Shown here one piece after another: positions 52,243 to 62,791 of a stretch of 64,000 nucleotides of DNA. Numbering within the stretch: the first letter of the stretch is position 1; each line of letters begins with the position of its first letter. The DNA comes from a virus, in IMG/VR virus record IMGVR_UViG_3300036766_002289, positions 278,056-342,055 of that record, one strand, 5' to 3'. The translations under genes and the position numbers were made by a program. The notes beneath the pieces are model-generated. The model had not been told where the DNA came from, did no database searches, and saw only the letters and a list, made by a program, of their open reading frames with translations.

Positions 52243-55200
52243 ATGTTGGACTCCCTTGGTAGAGACGTAGGCGATATTAAGAACAATGTGCAGGCTATTA
52301 AAACTCAAATGTTGCAAGACATTGGGAAATCGGCCAAGGCTAATGGTTCCGACCCAAATAATAAGGAAGTTTTAAATAAAATTGCCACTCAACTAGAGAC
52401 TATTGTTGGTTACAAACTAGATGTGCAATTTAAAGCTTTCAATAAGGCGCTGAATGATCTTGCTGAAGCCTGTGAAGACCTCGATAAAAAAAAGGAAGAT
52501 TTTAAAAAAGAAGCCAAAGAAATGGCGAAAGCAATTAACAATGATCCTACTGCAAGGGCTAACCATGCATTATTGCAAAACATAGCTGCCAACAAAGTAA
52601 ATATCGGCGGCGGTGGAACAGCAAAACCAATTCCAGGACAACCCCGCGCTATTTCATCTATAAATAGCGGTGTTAACATAATAAGTAAATTTTTCCAAAA
52701 TATGGTCGGTTTATTTAAAAAGAATAAAGGTATAGCAAGCGTGGCAGCAGGGACAACAGGTATGGGTGGTGGAGGTGGACCACCTCCACCAAAACCAGTG
52801 GCTGCTGGTGGTGAAGATGATGAGAAGAAGAAGAAAGAAACATGGAAAGAGTTCTTTAAAAGAACAGGGCAAGATCGTGGCAGTGAAATGACGGGGGTAC
52901 TAACAGGTGGAAAGCCAATAGAGGCTATTGTAACTGGCTTGGGTAATTTATTAAGTAAAGGTTTAAGTAGTATTCCATTTGTAGGTGGGTTTTTAGGGGG
53001 GTTATTAGATGGTATATTAAAGCCACTATCTGATGAGTTAGAATACATTCGTGACATGTCTCGTGGTATGCTTAACACTTATGGGACTGGCATAGAAAAC
53101 CTTAAGGGAAAAGTAGACGAATTTAGAGAGGCGTCACTTAAAACAGTGAGTGTTACAGGTCAAAGTCAATCACTTATATTAAAAGAACAAGCGAAGTATT
53201 ACAAGAGGGGTATAACCGACCTCAAAACTCAAAATAGTGTTATGCGTGCTGGTTTACAGACTGCCACATTGATAAATTCTGATGCCGCTGAGACCTCTAG
53301 CATGTTTGCAGATTGGAGTCAACATCTTGGGGCATCAGAACATCAACTTAACATGATGGGTCGTGGTTTAGTTAATATAGGAAGACAAAGTGGTTTGACA
53401 GGTCAAAATTTACTTCAAGTGGCAAAGGATTCTAAAACCTTCATGGAGAATATGAGATTGGCTGGAACATTCACAGCAAGCGCCGCCAATAACATCATGG
53501 GTATTATGGCTCAGGCACAAAAAACTGGTACGACGGCAGGCACTAGCAGAATTATGGCTGGATTAACTGGTGGTTTAATTGGCCCAGCTGTAGATGAAGG
53601 TACAAAAAGTACAATAATGAAGGCAGGTGGCTTAGGTGGTGCCAACATGATGGACCTTTTGGCTGGTACTGGAACGGAAGACCCAGAACAAATGAAACGA
53701 ATCGCTAGTGGAATGGAGAAGTTAATTAGAATCTACAGTGGCGGTAAAAATCTAAATCAAATGACAATGCAGGAACGTGGCCTTGCGAGTCAGAGGATGG
53801 AGATTGGCGAAAGAGGACTTAAACTAAATGAAGCAGTATTAATTGCGCAAAACTTACGTAAAGGAGCCATGTCTTTTGATGAACAATTGGCAGAGATTGG
53901 AGATAAATTAAACAGAAAGATTTATGCACCAGAAGAAGCACGAGTATTAAAAGAAAACGTTTTATTTGAAAAAGCGGATAAAACAATAGAAGGTTTTAGG
54001 GACAATATGGAGCAAGCAAATCCAGAATTAAAAGACGCTTTAGACCAACAGGTGGCAATAGTTAATGCTAGGTCAAAGGAAGCGGGTGGTGCTGGTTTTT
54101 CCAGAGATGCTGGAGAAAGTAACGCAACATTATTAGAAAGAATACAAAAAGTTAACCAAGAAGCCGTTATAGCAGCAGAAAAGAAAAAAGACCCTTCTTT
54201 GAAACTTCTAAGTGATATTTATGAGATTGAGGCAATGATAAGGGAATATGTGTATGATGCAGTTTTTAATTTATTGCCGTTGATTGCAACAGCTACTGGT
54301 GCGGTTCAAGAATGGGTTAGAAAAGCGTCCACTTTTATTAAAGAGACTGTATTCCCATTTTTCACAACTGAGTTATTTCCATTATTTGAGAGAATTGGGG
54401 ATTGGGTTTTTGGTATTTTCAAATTTCTTGACCCAAGAAGTGCTGCCGAAATTGTTGCAAACAGTCCTTTAACTAAGAAAATGAAACAAGATGTAGAAGA
54501 TCAGCGTCTTGCTAATGCTGCCAATGCTGCTGGTGGGTTCGCAAACATGTCTCCAGCTGATCTTGCTAAAAAAAAGGCGGCAGTTGAGCAGGCACTTGCG
54601 GATAAGCAGGCAGTAAAGCCAGGGCTTGCGCAGGATATTAAAGATGCAATGGCGGTTAAGAGAGAAAAAGAATTTTTTGGGGCAGGACTTGTGCCACAAA
54701 TTGCAGAAATTTTTCTAACCCCTGTTTGGAAAGCAAACGACATAAAAGAAAAACAAGCAAGAGAAGCATGGACAAAATTAGATGATTCTACAAGAGTGTT
54801 GCAGAAAGACCTACAAGGTATTCAAACTCAAGAAACTTTTAATAAAGCCCTTCAAAATGCACAAACACCAGAACAAAGACAGGATGTTCAGACTAAAATG
54901 GACAGGTATTATGAGTTGCAAAGAAAATCTGATGAGAATGTCGGGCCACGGGGCATTTTAGATAAACTTAAGGCATTCCCAGAAATGCAAAATATCTTAA
55001 AAGAAGTAGGTAAAATGGCTTCAAACGCCGATAAGCCTGGTTCTATTTATACCCATGATGAATATCTTGAGGAATTGTTGCAAGGTGTGCCATCTTTAGT
55101 ATCCGCAGCTATGCCAGGTGTAAATGTAGATGAAGAAGTTAAGAAAAGACAAATTGCCATTGACAATAGTAATGCAGAAATTGAAGCGAACACTAGTGAT

Positions 55201-55419
55201 ACAGCAAGCAACACTCGTCAAACGAATGTCTTACTAGGCACGCTTTTGAATGTCATAAGTAGGTCAGCTAGAAGGAGGGGCACAGATACACCAATTGCTG
55301 GGGAGGATGTTGATGATTCAGTATTTTTTGACCAGTTTATAGATGTTGATTGGGTCGATACGATAGCCAGAATGGTTGGTAATACATGGGCACAAGGAAA
55401 CCCAGGTAAGCATAACTAA
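52243..55419 (+). CDS. Tape measure protein
   Basis: 1058 residues, by far the longest gene, in the middle of tail genes. Helical N-terminus; a Gly/Pro-rich linker (GGGGGPPPPKP at about 178-188); a hydrophobic, glycine-rich segment (LLSKGLSSIPFVGGFLGGLL at about 238-257); a long central helical part; a second hydrophobic segment (VFNLLPLIATATG); and a helical end. This matches tape measures, which set tail length and leave the tail to enter the membrane. At 1.5 angstrom per residue the tail would be roughly 160 nm, if the whole protein is helical and uncleaved. Confidence 0.75.
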   Translation: MLDSLGRDVGDIKNNVQAIKTQMLQDIGKSAKANGSDPNNKEVLNKIATQLETIVGYKLDVQFKAFNKALNDLAEACEDLDKKKEDFKKEAKEMAKAINNDPTARANHALLQNIAANKVNIGGGGTAKPIPGQPRAISSINSGVNIISKFFQNMVGLFKKNKGIASVAAGTTGMGGGGGPPPPKPVAAGGEDDEKKKKETWKEFFKRTGQDRGSEMTGVLTGGKPIEAIVTGLGNLLSKGLSSIPFVGGFLGGLLDGILKPLSDELEYIRDMSRGMLNTYGTGIENLKGKVDEFREASLKTVSVTGQSQSLILKEQAKYYKRGITDLKTQNSVMRAGLQTATLINSDAAETSSMFADWSQHLGASEHQLNMMGRGLVNIGRQSGLTGQNLLQVAKDSKTFMENMRLAGTFTASAANNIMGIMAQAQKTGTTAGTSRIMAGLTGGLIGPAVDEGTKSTIMKAGGLGGANMMDLLAGTGTEDPEQMKRIASGMEKLIRIYSGGKNLNQMTMQERGLASQRMEIGERGLKLNEAVLIAQNLRKGAMSFDEQLAEIGDKLNRKIYAPEEARVLKENVLFEKADKTIEGFRDNMEQANPELKDALDQQVAIVNARSKEAGGAGFSRDAGESNATLLERIQKVNQEAVIAAEKKKDPSLKLLSDIYEIEAMIREYVYDAVFNLLPLIATATGAVQEWVRKASTFIKETVFPFFTTELFPLFERIGDWVFGIFKFLDPRSAAEIVANSPLTKKMKQDVEDQRLANAANAAGGFANMSPADLAKKKAAVEQALADKQAVKPGLAQDIKDAMAVKREKEFFGAGLVPQIAEIFLTPVWKANDIKEKQAREAWTKLDDSTRVLQKDLQGIQTQETFNKALQNAQTPEQRQDVQTKMDRYYELQRKSDENVGPRGILDKLKAFPEMQNILKEVGKMASNADKPGSIYTHDEYLEELLQGVPSLVSAAMPGVNVDEEVKKRQIAIDNSNAEIEANTSDTASNTRQTNVLLGTLLNVISRSARRRGTDTPIAGEDVDDSVFFDQFIDVDWVDTIARMVGNTWAQGNPGKHN

Positions 55420-55427
55420 GGAGATTA

Positions 55428-56027
55428 ATGCCAAGGGGAACTGAAAGAAGTGGTCGTTTAGCAGTATTGAGCAAGTGTAAGATCATTACACCTTGCGGTA
55501 CTATCTGTCTAAGAATTCTACCAGATATTTCTGACAGCAAAGGCGCAAACTATGCCCAAGAAAATGCCATAGGTAGAAGTAATCCTATGATTACTTTCGC
55601 TTATTCTGAGCCAAGAATGATTAATACAGAACTCCGCTTCATGACAACTACCACGGATGACATAAATGATAACTGGCGCTCAGTAAGTATAATAAAAAGT
55701 TTAGTTTATCCTGGCACAGCGACTGTTGATGGTGGGGCACCTTTTACGCCGCCACCTGTAGTAAAGTTTGTTTGCGGTGATTTAATGGATGGTCCTAATG
55801 GACTTTGCCTGATACTTAAAAACTATAACTTAAGATGGCCTACTAATGTAGCATGGGATGAAGAAACTTATCTGCCATATCAGTTTTCAATAAGTTGCAG
55901 TTGGGAAGTTGTATATGCCTGTAAGAACTTGCCATCTAATAATTGTAGTACATGCGCTCCTGATAGTCAAGTAGATTGCGAACCAATTACTGGTGTTGGC
56001 ATACCTTATGTTGCTGGAGGGGGGTAA
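55428..56027 (+). CDS. Tube-cap or baseplate adaptor-like protein
   Basis: 199 residues, AAGGAGATTA before the ATG. MITFAYSEPRMINTELRFMT and LCLILKNYNLRWPTNVAWDE recall the tube-end/LysM adaptor proteins of contractile systems. Ten Cys, mostly near the C-terminus (CKNLPSNNCSTCAPDSQVDC), which is unusual for cytosol-assembled virion parts. Confidence 0.5.
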   Translation: MPRGTERSGRLAVLSKCKIITPCGTICLRILPDISDSKGANYAQENAIGRSNPMITFAYSEPRMINTELRFMTTTTDDINDNWRSVSIIKSLVYPGTATVDGGAPFTPPPVVKFVCGDLMDGPNGLCLILKNYNLRWPTNVAWDEETYLPYQFSISCSWEVVYACKNLPSNNCSTCAPDSQVDCEPITGVGIPYVAGGG

Positions 56028-56052
56028 TCCAAAACCGATTACGGGGTAAAAT

Positions 56053-56379
56053 ATGGCCAATGAAATGAGTTATACGAATTATGGAACTAAAAACTTAGTC
56101 ACGGCAACTAGTCGTTATGCATATAGGTCCGTAGTACATTACGGTAGTTTAAATAAGGTCACATTTGCCATTTATAAAACACCTGCAATCGGCCCATCTT
56201 CAGATGATAAGTTTTATGAGATAACTAAAGAGGTAGAGTTTAGACCAGATTTAGTATCTTTCAGGTTCTATGGATTGCCAGATTTTTGGTGGCGTATTAT
56301 GGAAGTAAATAAGATGAAGGATATCATGGAGTTCAGAGCGGGCAGAAATATAAGATTGCCTGGTGGTTCATTGATGTAA
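56053..56379 (+). CDS. gp53-like baseplate wedge protein
   Basis: 108 residues. RPDLVSFRFYGLPDFWWRIM, then EVNKMKDIMEFRAGRNIRLP is the characteristic core of gp53/LysM-type baseplate subunits (R-P-D-L...F-Y-G...W-W...E-x-N...G-x-x-I-R-x-P). In T4, gp53 joins the wedges around the hub. Placed before the hub gene, as expected. Confidence 0.8.
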   Translation: MANEMSYTNYGTKNLVTATSRYAYRSVVHYGSLNKVTFAIYKTPAIGPSSDDKFYEITKEVEFRPDLVSFRFYGLPDFWWRIMEVNKMKDIMEFRAGRNIRLPGGSLM

Positions 56380-56387
56380 GGAGGAAT

Positions 56388-58583
56388 ATGGGACGATGTG
56401 ATCCTGTAGCAGGCCCTGTAGATGTATTTACATTATGTTCAAGCATTCAAGACAGTTTTAACGACATATATTGTTGTTCTGGAACTGAAAACAAATTCAT
56501 AGGCTTTGACCCATTAGAGCCTGACATACTTTTCGTAGCCAATGGTACATGCTTGAATTTTAATTTTCCATTAAAAAACGATGACGGTGCGCCAATGTTG
56601 AAGTCTGTTCTAAATGCAACAGCACAGTCACCGTGGGTAAGAATAGCATTTCAAGAATATTGTGCAGATGGAAGCCGTTCGGTATCTGCAACCAACCAAA
56701 GCATTATAACTACAGGAAACATATCACAGTCTGGTGGCGGTGGAGCAGAAACTTGCAATGCCGCAATTAAATCGTTCCAATATGGCTGGGGGACCGTAGA
56801 TGGGGGAAATAGATGCAGAGTAACAATTATTGACGAAAAAGGTGGGAGTTTTGAAACTTGGGCCAAAAGAATGGCGACTAACACAGAAGCAGCATCTACC
56901 CCTGTTAGAGGCTCTTATAAGATGAAGGTACAGTTTGGCTGGTATATTACAGGTGGTGGACCTGATGACCAATGTGGCCAACCTGCTGCACAACCAGGAG
57001 TTGCACCTGACCCAGGCCAAAACACATCATTCAACGTTTGTAGTCCTACTATGTGGTTCCTCCCAGACGCAATTACTGTTAATTGGGAAAATGGTAAGTT
57101 CATATACACTCTTGAAGGTGTTGATTTGTTGGTTAGAGGGCAGGAACAATCAATCAACAAAGCAATCGGGCAAGATGGTGGAGATGGTAATCCATTTAAC
57201 AAAAAGATGTTCTTCACAGATGCTGTTCAGCTTTTAGGTTCTTATTCAATGCCCCCTTTCCGAGTAAGGTTTTTATCATACAATTCTGACCGTAAATTAG
57301 TGAGCATGAAGTTCATTAAAAGAGAAAATAACGCAATGGACGATGAATGCAAAGGTCCGTTTTCTCTTTATCAAACCAAGGAAATGAAGCCTTTAGACAT
57401 TATAAGATTCTGGCTTAAGGGAGTTCCAGTATTGGCAGTAGATCAAACTGGTAATATATCAACTCCAGGTAAAGAAATAGGTGTAACTATAAATTATGAT
57501 TCAATACAAGATATGACAAATAGACCACTTACTAGTTTTCCAGTTGATGATTGTGAGGCATTTGTTCAGCTTGGTAATGAAATATGCGTTGATAACTTGC
57601 CAGACGTTGGGACATTAATACTGTGGGCAGCAAATGGTGTTCCACATTGTCAAACGAACTTATCCGAGGCTCAAATCAATGCCAGCATGAACGCTGTTTA
57701 TATTGTTAATGGTGGTAATTGCTCACCTGTTTTAGCCTTTAATCCAGTAGTGAGATGGCATTTCCTATTAGGCTTGAAAGCTGGTGGATATGTATTGCCT
57801 ACAAAAGGCACAAATAGCAAGACTGCCGAAGCTTTAAATGCTACTGGATGTGCTGTATCTGGTGGTAGGTCAATGGTTGAGCAACCTAAAGCTAATCAAC
57901 CAGCAATGGGGGAACAAAACGATGCTGCGGCAGCGACCCAGCGCGCGGCAATATTGCATACAGCAGGTAATTTGGGTATCACAGCTATTGAAGCGGAATT
58001 GAGAGTGCAGGGTGATCCTAGTCCTTGGTTATGTTCTCCAATATTCGGAATGGCTAGGTGCGTGGGTATCATTTTCATCAATCCATTCTTTTTACAAGAA
58101 GACCCAGAAGGAGATTGTCCACAATTTATGCAGACGACTTCCAGTCTATGTAATAATTTCTTGACTAACAAGGCTTGGTGGATTAAAGGTGTGGAGCATC
58201 AGATTAAAGAAGGTAGTTATATTACTACTATAAAGTTATCACTGCCTGCTCCTGGTGCCGAATTAAAGTTTGGTGCTGGGCCTGGGTCTGCTGGACCAGC
58301 AACTGGTTTGGGCGGATGCGCTGGTGGTGCTAAAATGCAATTTGGTGGGTTGAACGCCAACACGATTGAATATCCATTAGGAAATACGGCGGGTGAATGG
58401 CTTGTGGTAACTGGCGGTGCTGTAGATTCAGGTTGTCCGCCAGTATGTTTCATTGGTGGTGGTAGTGCATGTTCAAGTGGTGATATATGTGATTTTATCG
58501 GGCCTGATGGTAAAGGAAGATGTAATGATGGGAGTTTTTGTGACGGGACTCAGGTAGGCGTGCCATGTCCTGGTGGAGATTAA
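56388..58583 (+). CDS. Cys-rich baseplate hub-like protein
   Basis: 731 residues, GGAGGAAT before the ATG. The N-terminal part (SFQYGWGTVDGGNRCRVTII, GSYKMKVQFGWYITGG) resembles gp27/hub-type domains of contractile tails, and position between gp53-like and spike genes agrees. It holds 28 Cys, with a dense C-terminal cluster (CPPVCFIGGGSACSSGDIC and on to CPGGD). One base (A of TAATG) is shared with the next gene. Confidence 0.55.
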   Translation: MGRCDPVAGPVDVFTLCSSIQDSFNDIYCCSGTENKFIGFDPLEPDILFVANGTCLNFNFPLKNDDGAPMLKSVLNATAQSPWVRIAFQEYCADGSRSVSATNQSIITTGNISQSGGGGAETCNAAIKSFQYGWGTVDGGNRCRVTIIDEKGGSFETWAKRMATNTEAASTPVRGSYKMKVQFGWYITGGGPDDQCGQPAAQPGVAPDPGQNTSFNVCSPTMWFLPDAITVNWENGKFIYTLEGVDLLVRGQEQSINKAIGQDGGDGNPFNKKMFFTDAVQLLGSYSMPPFRVRFLSYNSDRKLVSMKFIKRENNAMDDECKGPFSLYQTKEMKPLDIIRFWLKGVPVLAVDQTGNISTPGKEIGVTINYDSIQDMTNRPLTSFPVDDCEAFVQLGNEICVDNLPDVGTLILWAANGVPHCQTNLSEAQINASMNAVYIVNGGNCSPVLAFNPVVRWHFLLGLKAGGYVLPTKGTNSKTAEALNATGCAVSGGRSMVEQPKANQPAMGEQNDAAAATQRAAILHTAGNLGITAIEAELRVQGDPSPWLCSPIFGMARCVGIIFINPFFLQEDPEGDCPQFMQTTSSLCNNFLTNKAWWIKGVEHQIKEGSYITTIKLSLPAPGAELKFGAGPGSAGPATGLGGCAGGAKMQFGGLNANTIEYPLGNTAGEWLVVTGGAVDSGCPPVCFIGGGSACSSGDICDFIGPDGKGRCNDGSFCDGTQVGVPCPGGD

Positions 58584-60814
58584 TGGCTAATAGAAGAGAA
58601 ACTTTAGAAAAAATATGGAAAATGCTTAATCGCCATGAAAAGCGATTAAAAGAAATGAATTTTCAAGAACTGTTCAATAGACTTTTCAACAAAAAATTCA
58701 ATCTAATCCAGCAAGCAAATACTTATTTGGGCGTGCATCTTGCCCTTTGCGTAGATACCCGCGATCCATTCAAACAAAATAGAGTCAAATATTTTAGTCC
58801 TGTAATTGATACGCCTCTTATAGGCAGTGGTTTAGGTGTAGCTAATGCCCCGACTGGTGCTAGTCAAGTAACTAAAATTTCACAGTTAGATTGGGCGTGG
58901 CCAATTTCTTCTATGGGTGGTTTTGATGACTGTGGCTTGAATTGGGTTCCACCAGCAGGCTCAATGCTAGCCATTATATTCCTTAATGGTGATCCTGGAC
59001 AAGCCTTCTATATTGGTAGCACTTGGTATAGAGATAAAGGCCCAATTCAGCACGATAACTGGAACTATCAAATACCAGAATATTATAAAGTATCTGAAGG
59101 TCATCGTGGCGGTTATATGGTCGGCAAGAACGACGAATCACAAGTTTTACCACCACAAAATACCAATAATTATCAAGGCTTTGATGTAGAAGGCAATATA
59201 GACGTAGAAGTAAATCCTGATCCTACTACATTAACAACTTACCCACATCTTTACAGCATTAATACCCCAGAAAAACACCGTGTTATAATGGATGACGGTG
59301 ATCCTAAATGTAATCGTAGATGGAAAAGGTTCGAGATCATTTCTAGTATGGGAAATTTGTTCTTGATGAAGGATGACCCATATCATCATTGTGGGGAGTG
59401 GCTCAACCCAAAATGTTTCATACCAGCAGTAGAAGTAGTTCCAGATATATGTCAGATATCAATTACAAATTATGTTCTTCTGGACGCGAGGGGAAAACCT
59501 GTTGATGGTAAAATCTCTAACATAATTACTTTCTACCCAGATGGAAATCAATACCCATGTGCGCAAGGAGAACAGTATTGTTCCTTTATAACTGGCCCTA
59601 ATGGGGATGAACCACCAAGTTTAACTACAGACCAAGCATATTTAGGACAGGAGTTCCTATGTCCTTCTAAAACACCATTTCCAAACGTGGTGCTGCCGCA
59701 GATTCCAGAAGATTGTTTGAATGGTGTTATTAATGGCATGACTGATTTTTGTTTTATCTTTAATAATATGGGTAAGAACAAATATCAGAAACATAGACAG
59801 GAATGTTTTCCATATTACTGCCAGGATTGCGGGTTATTGCAATCTGGCATTCAGATACGTTCACGTTCTGGTGCTACGTTAGTTATGGATGACTCGGTTG
59901 AAGAACCAAGAGAAAGAACAGAATGGGAAAGAACGCTCAAAGAATTTGATATGGATGGTTGTACTGGTAATTTCAGAGGTAGGACTTACTGGAAGTCAGC
60001 AACGGGTCATTATATTGAGATGTGTGACATAGAAATTCAGCCTTCACTTAGAAGTGAAAGAAACGGAATTAACATCGTAACTGCTTGTGGCAACAAGATT
60101 TGCATGAATGACCAAACATTGCCTGGTTGTATAGCGGGGCCAGCGAGGGGTATTCACATAAGGAGTACGGCGGACCACACGATTGATTTATGTGACAGTA
60201 CGAATAAGCAATGTAGTGATGTTAGAAGGGGATGTGAAAAGGGTGGTCCTTATGCTAAGAAGGCATTTGTCAGGATTAGAAGTGGTTATGGACTAACGAT
60301 GACTTTTGCGGATGCGGATGACCAGATTAAAACAGATCAGCAATACATTCAGATCATGTCGCCACAAAAGGACAATTTGATTAGAGGTCCGCATGTTTTG
60401 CATATGCAGGAGAAGGCTGATGGGCCAGGTCAGGTATTCTTAAGGGCTGGTGGTGATTACATAGTGTATTCTTATGACCAGTTTGTTGAGGTGGTTGGAG
60501 AAGAAAAAGATAATCCAGCAGATAAAATGGAGTTTATCTCTAGGAACAAATTAGTTAGTGTAAGAAATGTTTATTACAACAAAGCGGAGACTCATGTATT
60601 TTGGGCAGACGACTATATATTTCTACTAGCAGGCAGAGATATTGGTAAGGGGCCAGTAGGTCAGGGTGATCCTACAATATATCCTGTTTGTGTTGCTTAT
60701 GAGCAAATCCCTGAGTATGTTTCACAGGTTACTGGAATTAAGGCTAGTGAGCATGTATTTGCTTCTGCTTTGCCAGAACCTGAAGGCTGTGAAGGGGTTG
60801 CGAGCGATTTATAA
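58583..60814 (+). CDS. Baseplate spike protein (gp5/VgrG-like OB fold)
   Basis: 743 residues. After a helical start, YLGVHLALCVDTRDPFKQNR and LDWAWPIS...PPAGSMLAIIFLNGDP...AFYIGSTWYR form the OB-fold domain of gp5/gpV spike proteins, with the Pro-x-x-Gly-x-x turn before the VGD-like strand. The long remainder has repeated beta segments (HYIEMCDIEI, GIHIRS, FVRIRSGYGLTM), compatible with a beta-helix-like tip, plus 24 Cys. No lysozyme motif was seen. Confidence 0.75.
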   Translation: MANRRETLEKIWKMLNRHEKRLKEMNFQELFNRLFNKKFNLIQQANTYLGVHLALCVDTRDPFKQNRVKYFSPVIDTPLIGSGLGVANAPTGASQVTKISQLDWAWPISSMGGFDDCGLNWVPPAGSMLAIIFLNGDPGQAFYIGSTWYRDKGPIQHDNWNYQIPEYYKVSEGHRGGYMVGKNDESQVLPPQNTNNYQGFDVEGNIDVEVNPDPTTLTTYPHLYSINTPEKHRVIMDDGDPKCNRRWKRFEIISSMGNLFLMKDDPYHHCGEWLNPKCFIPAVEVVPDICQISITNYVLLDARGKPVDGKISNIITFYPDGNQYPCAQGEQYCSFITGPNGDEPPSLTTDQAYLGQEFLCPSKTPFPNVVLPQIPEDCLNGVINGMTDFCFIFNNMGKNKYQKHRQECFPYYCQDCGLLQSGIQIRSRSGATLVMDDSVEEPRERTEWERTLKEFDMDGCTGNFRGRTYWKSATGHYIEMCDIEIQPSLRSERNGINIVTACGNKICMNDQTLPGCIAGPARGIHIRSTADHTIDLCDSTNKQCSDVRRGCEKGGPYAKKAFVRIRSGYGLTMTFADADDQIKTDQQYIQIMSPQKDNLIRGPHVLHMQEKADGPGQVFLRAGGDYIVYSYDQFVEVVGEEKDNPADKMEFISRNKLVSVRNVYYNKAETHVFWADDYIFLLAGRDIGKGPVGQGDPTIYPVCVAYEQIPEYVSQVTGIKASEHVFASALPEPEGCEGVASDL

Positions 60815-60822
60815 GGAAGGCT

Positions 60823-61236
60823 ATGCCGAAATACAGAGGAATAGTATACCCGCTAAGCAAGCATCATCAAGGGTTCTTGCATAACGCTGACACGGATTTA
60901 GAGCAATTAAAATCCAATATGGCGACTATTATCTTGACAGAGCCTGGAGAACGGGTTTGCGAGCCTTATTACGGCACAATGATACTTGGAGTCAACTTAA
61001 ACAACCCTGAGCAAGTGGTGAAAGATACTTTTAGGCAGAATGTTGCAAAGGCTTTAAAAAGGTGGGAGAAAAGAATACAGGTTAATGACGTTCAAATTAA
61101 CCTCAACGTATACGAAGGTAATCTAATATTAATGATAAGTGTGTTCTTTATAGACCCTTTTAATTTAAAAAACAAAGAAGAATTGCACGTTCAAAAATCT
61201 CTTGGAGGAATTGATGGCAGACCTATGCCCTTTTGA
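60823..61236 (+). CDS. gp25-like baseplate wedge protein
   Basis: 137 residues, AAGGAAGGCT before the ATG. NADTDLEQLKSNMATIILTE, then PGERVCEPYYGT with the E-R-x-x-x-P-x-x-G core of the gp25/GpW family, the most conserved wedge protein of contractile tails. It is followed, as usual, by the gp6-like gene, overlapping by 23 bases. Confidence 0.9.
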   Translation: MPKYRGIVYPLSKHHQGFLHNADTDLEQLKSNMATIILTEPGERVCEPYYGTMILGVNLNNPEQVVKDTFRQNVAKALKRWEKRIQVNDVQINLNVYEGNLILMISVFFIDPFNLKNKEELHVQKSLGGIDGRPMPF

Positions 61237-62791
61237 TGTAACACCTTTGGCAACTGCCAAAGTTATTAATAATACTCCTGTTTATAATCTAAACTACACG
61301 AGTCAAGATTATAGCTCGATGAAGACAAGGTTATTAGAACTCATACATGCTAATTTCAATGATGAGTTCAATGATTTCACCGAATCTAGTTTAGCGATGA
61401 TGTTAATTGAATGCTGGGCTTGGTTAGCTGACCTGTTGTCGTTCAAGATCGACCAAATTGCTAATGAGTTATTCATTGATACTGTAACGGAGCCAGAGAA
61501 TGCGTTCAGAATATCTAAATTAGTGGGTTTCAAACCTCAACCACCATTACCATCGAGAGCAATGTTTATAGCCTCTAAGAATAGCCCACATTCCTTAGAC
61601 GTGTCAATGAAAACACCTGTTGTGGTACAACTAGAAACAGGGGTGAGTGAGATCAGGTATGAATTGTTTGCGGCGGACGTTAATAACAATCCTATTTTTG
61701 GCCAGGATATAGTGATACCTGCTGGTAGTACCTTCAACAAGTCAGTAATAGGTTTAGAAGGTTCAAGTCATTCTGCAAATTACAAGAGTACTGGTAAGGC
61801 TAACCAAACTTATACATTGCCTTATCCTTCAGTATTTTATAACTCTATTCAAGTTAGGTCTGATGATTTGGTATGGGAGCAGGTAGAAAATTTCACGGAA
61901 GCAAAGGTTAGACCAGAATACATTGTTGAATACGATGCGGATTACAGGGCAAAAATTACTTTTGGCAATGGTAAGGCAGGACTGATTCCACCCCAAAACT
62001 CAGAGATTAAGATTCTATTTAGAATAGCTAACAGAAATACAACTGAAATTATAACTGGAGCCTTTGAAAACAAAGTTCACGTTTCAGTGCCTGGTATACC
62101 ACATGGAATTACAGTGGACTTTAAGAACTTCACGAAGAGTGATTATGGCTATCCAGGTGACTCTATCAATGAGATTAGGAAAAAACTACCAAGTTTCCTA
62201 AGAACCCAAGATAGGGCTGTTACTGGTGCAGATTATAAATATCTAGCAAATAGATTTATGTCAGCACACAATGGTTCTATAGGAAAAGCTACAGCCGCGT
62301 TAAGAAATCATGGATGTGCTGGTAATATAATTGATATAATCGTTTTAGCTCAAACTGGAAATTGGAAATTAGTCAAGGCAAACGATAATTTAAAGAGTGA
62401 ATTATTAGAAGATTTAAATGGCAAGAAAATATTCACTGATTACCTTTGCATTAAAGATGGAGAAATAATCTTAACGGATATTCATGTAGATATTGTGCTA
62501 GACAAAATCAATAAAAAGAATGAAGAAGCGGTTAAAAGAAAGATTGTAGAAATTTTAGATTGGTTTTTTGATCTACCAAATTGGGAATTTGGTCAATCGT
62601 TAAAAGAGTCAGATATAGTGAAAACGTTGGCTAGAGTTTCAGAAGTTAGAAGTTTTGAAATTGCTTTCGTGACTGCTAAAAATGTAAATACGGGGTCTAC
62701 GGAGAATGTTTTAACTCCTAATTACAATGAGATCATAAGACCAGATAATATAATAATAAACTTTGTTTACAAATCTGCTGGGGAGTTATAA
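61214..62791 (+). CDS. gp6/gpJ-like baseplate wedge protein
   Basis: 525 residues from MADLCPFDVTPL with TTGGAGGAATTG upstream. NLNYTSQDYSSMKTRLLELI, DFTESSLAMMLIECWAWLAD and the KIDQIANELFIDTVTEPENA helix are typical of the baseplate J/gp6 N-terminal region. ITFGNGKAGLIPPQNSEI is the usual mid-domain strand, and RAVTGADYKYLA the later one. This wedge protein drives sheath contraction signalling. Confidence 0.88.
   Translation: MADLCPFDVTPLATAKVINNTPVYNLNYTSQDYSSMKTRLLELIHANFNDEFNDFTESSLAMMLIECWAWLADLLSFKIDQIANELFIDTVTEPENAFRISKLVGFKPQPPLPSRAMFIASKNSPHSLDVSMKTPVVVQLETGVSEIRYELFAADVNNNPIFGQDIVIPAGSTFNKSVIGLEGSSHSANYKSTGKANQTYTLPYPSVFYNSIQVRSDDLVWEQVENFTEAKVRPEYIVEYDADYRAKITFGNGKAGLIPPQNSEIKILFRIANRNTTEIITGAFENKVHVSVPGIPHGITVDFKNFTKSDYGYPGDSINEIRKKLPSFLRTQDRAVTGADYKYLANRFMSAHNGSIGKATAALRNHGCAGNIIDIIVLAQTGNWKLVKANDNLKSELLEDLNGKKIFTDYLCIKDGEIILTDIHVDIVLDKINKKNEEAVKRKIVEILDWFFDLPNWEFGQSLKESDIVKTLARVSEVRSFEIAFVTAKNVNTGSTENVLTPNYNEIIRPDNIIINFVYKSAGEL

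Noticed and set aside
52410-53078. 222-codon minus-strand frame within the tape measure gene
   Set aside because: Shadow of the Gly/Pro- and Lys-rich coding strand; no ribosome site and no motif.
56388-58583. Tail fibre or adhesin because of the high Cys content
   Set aside because: Gene order (gp53-like before, gp5-like and gp25-like after) and the N-terminal domain favour a hub protein.
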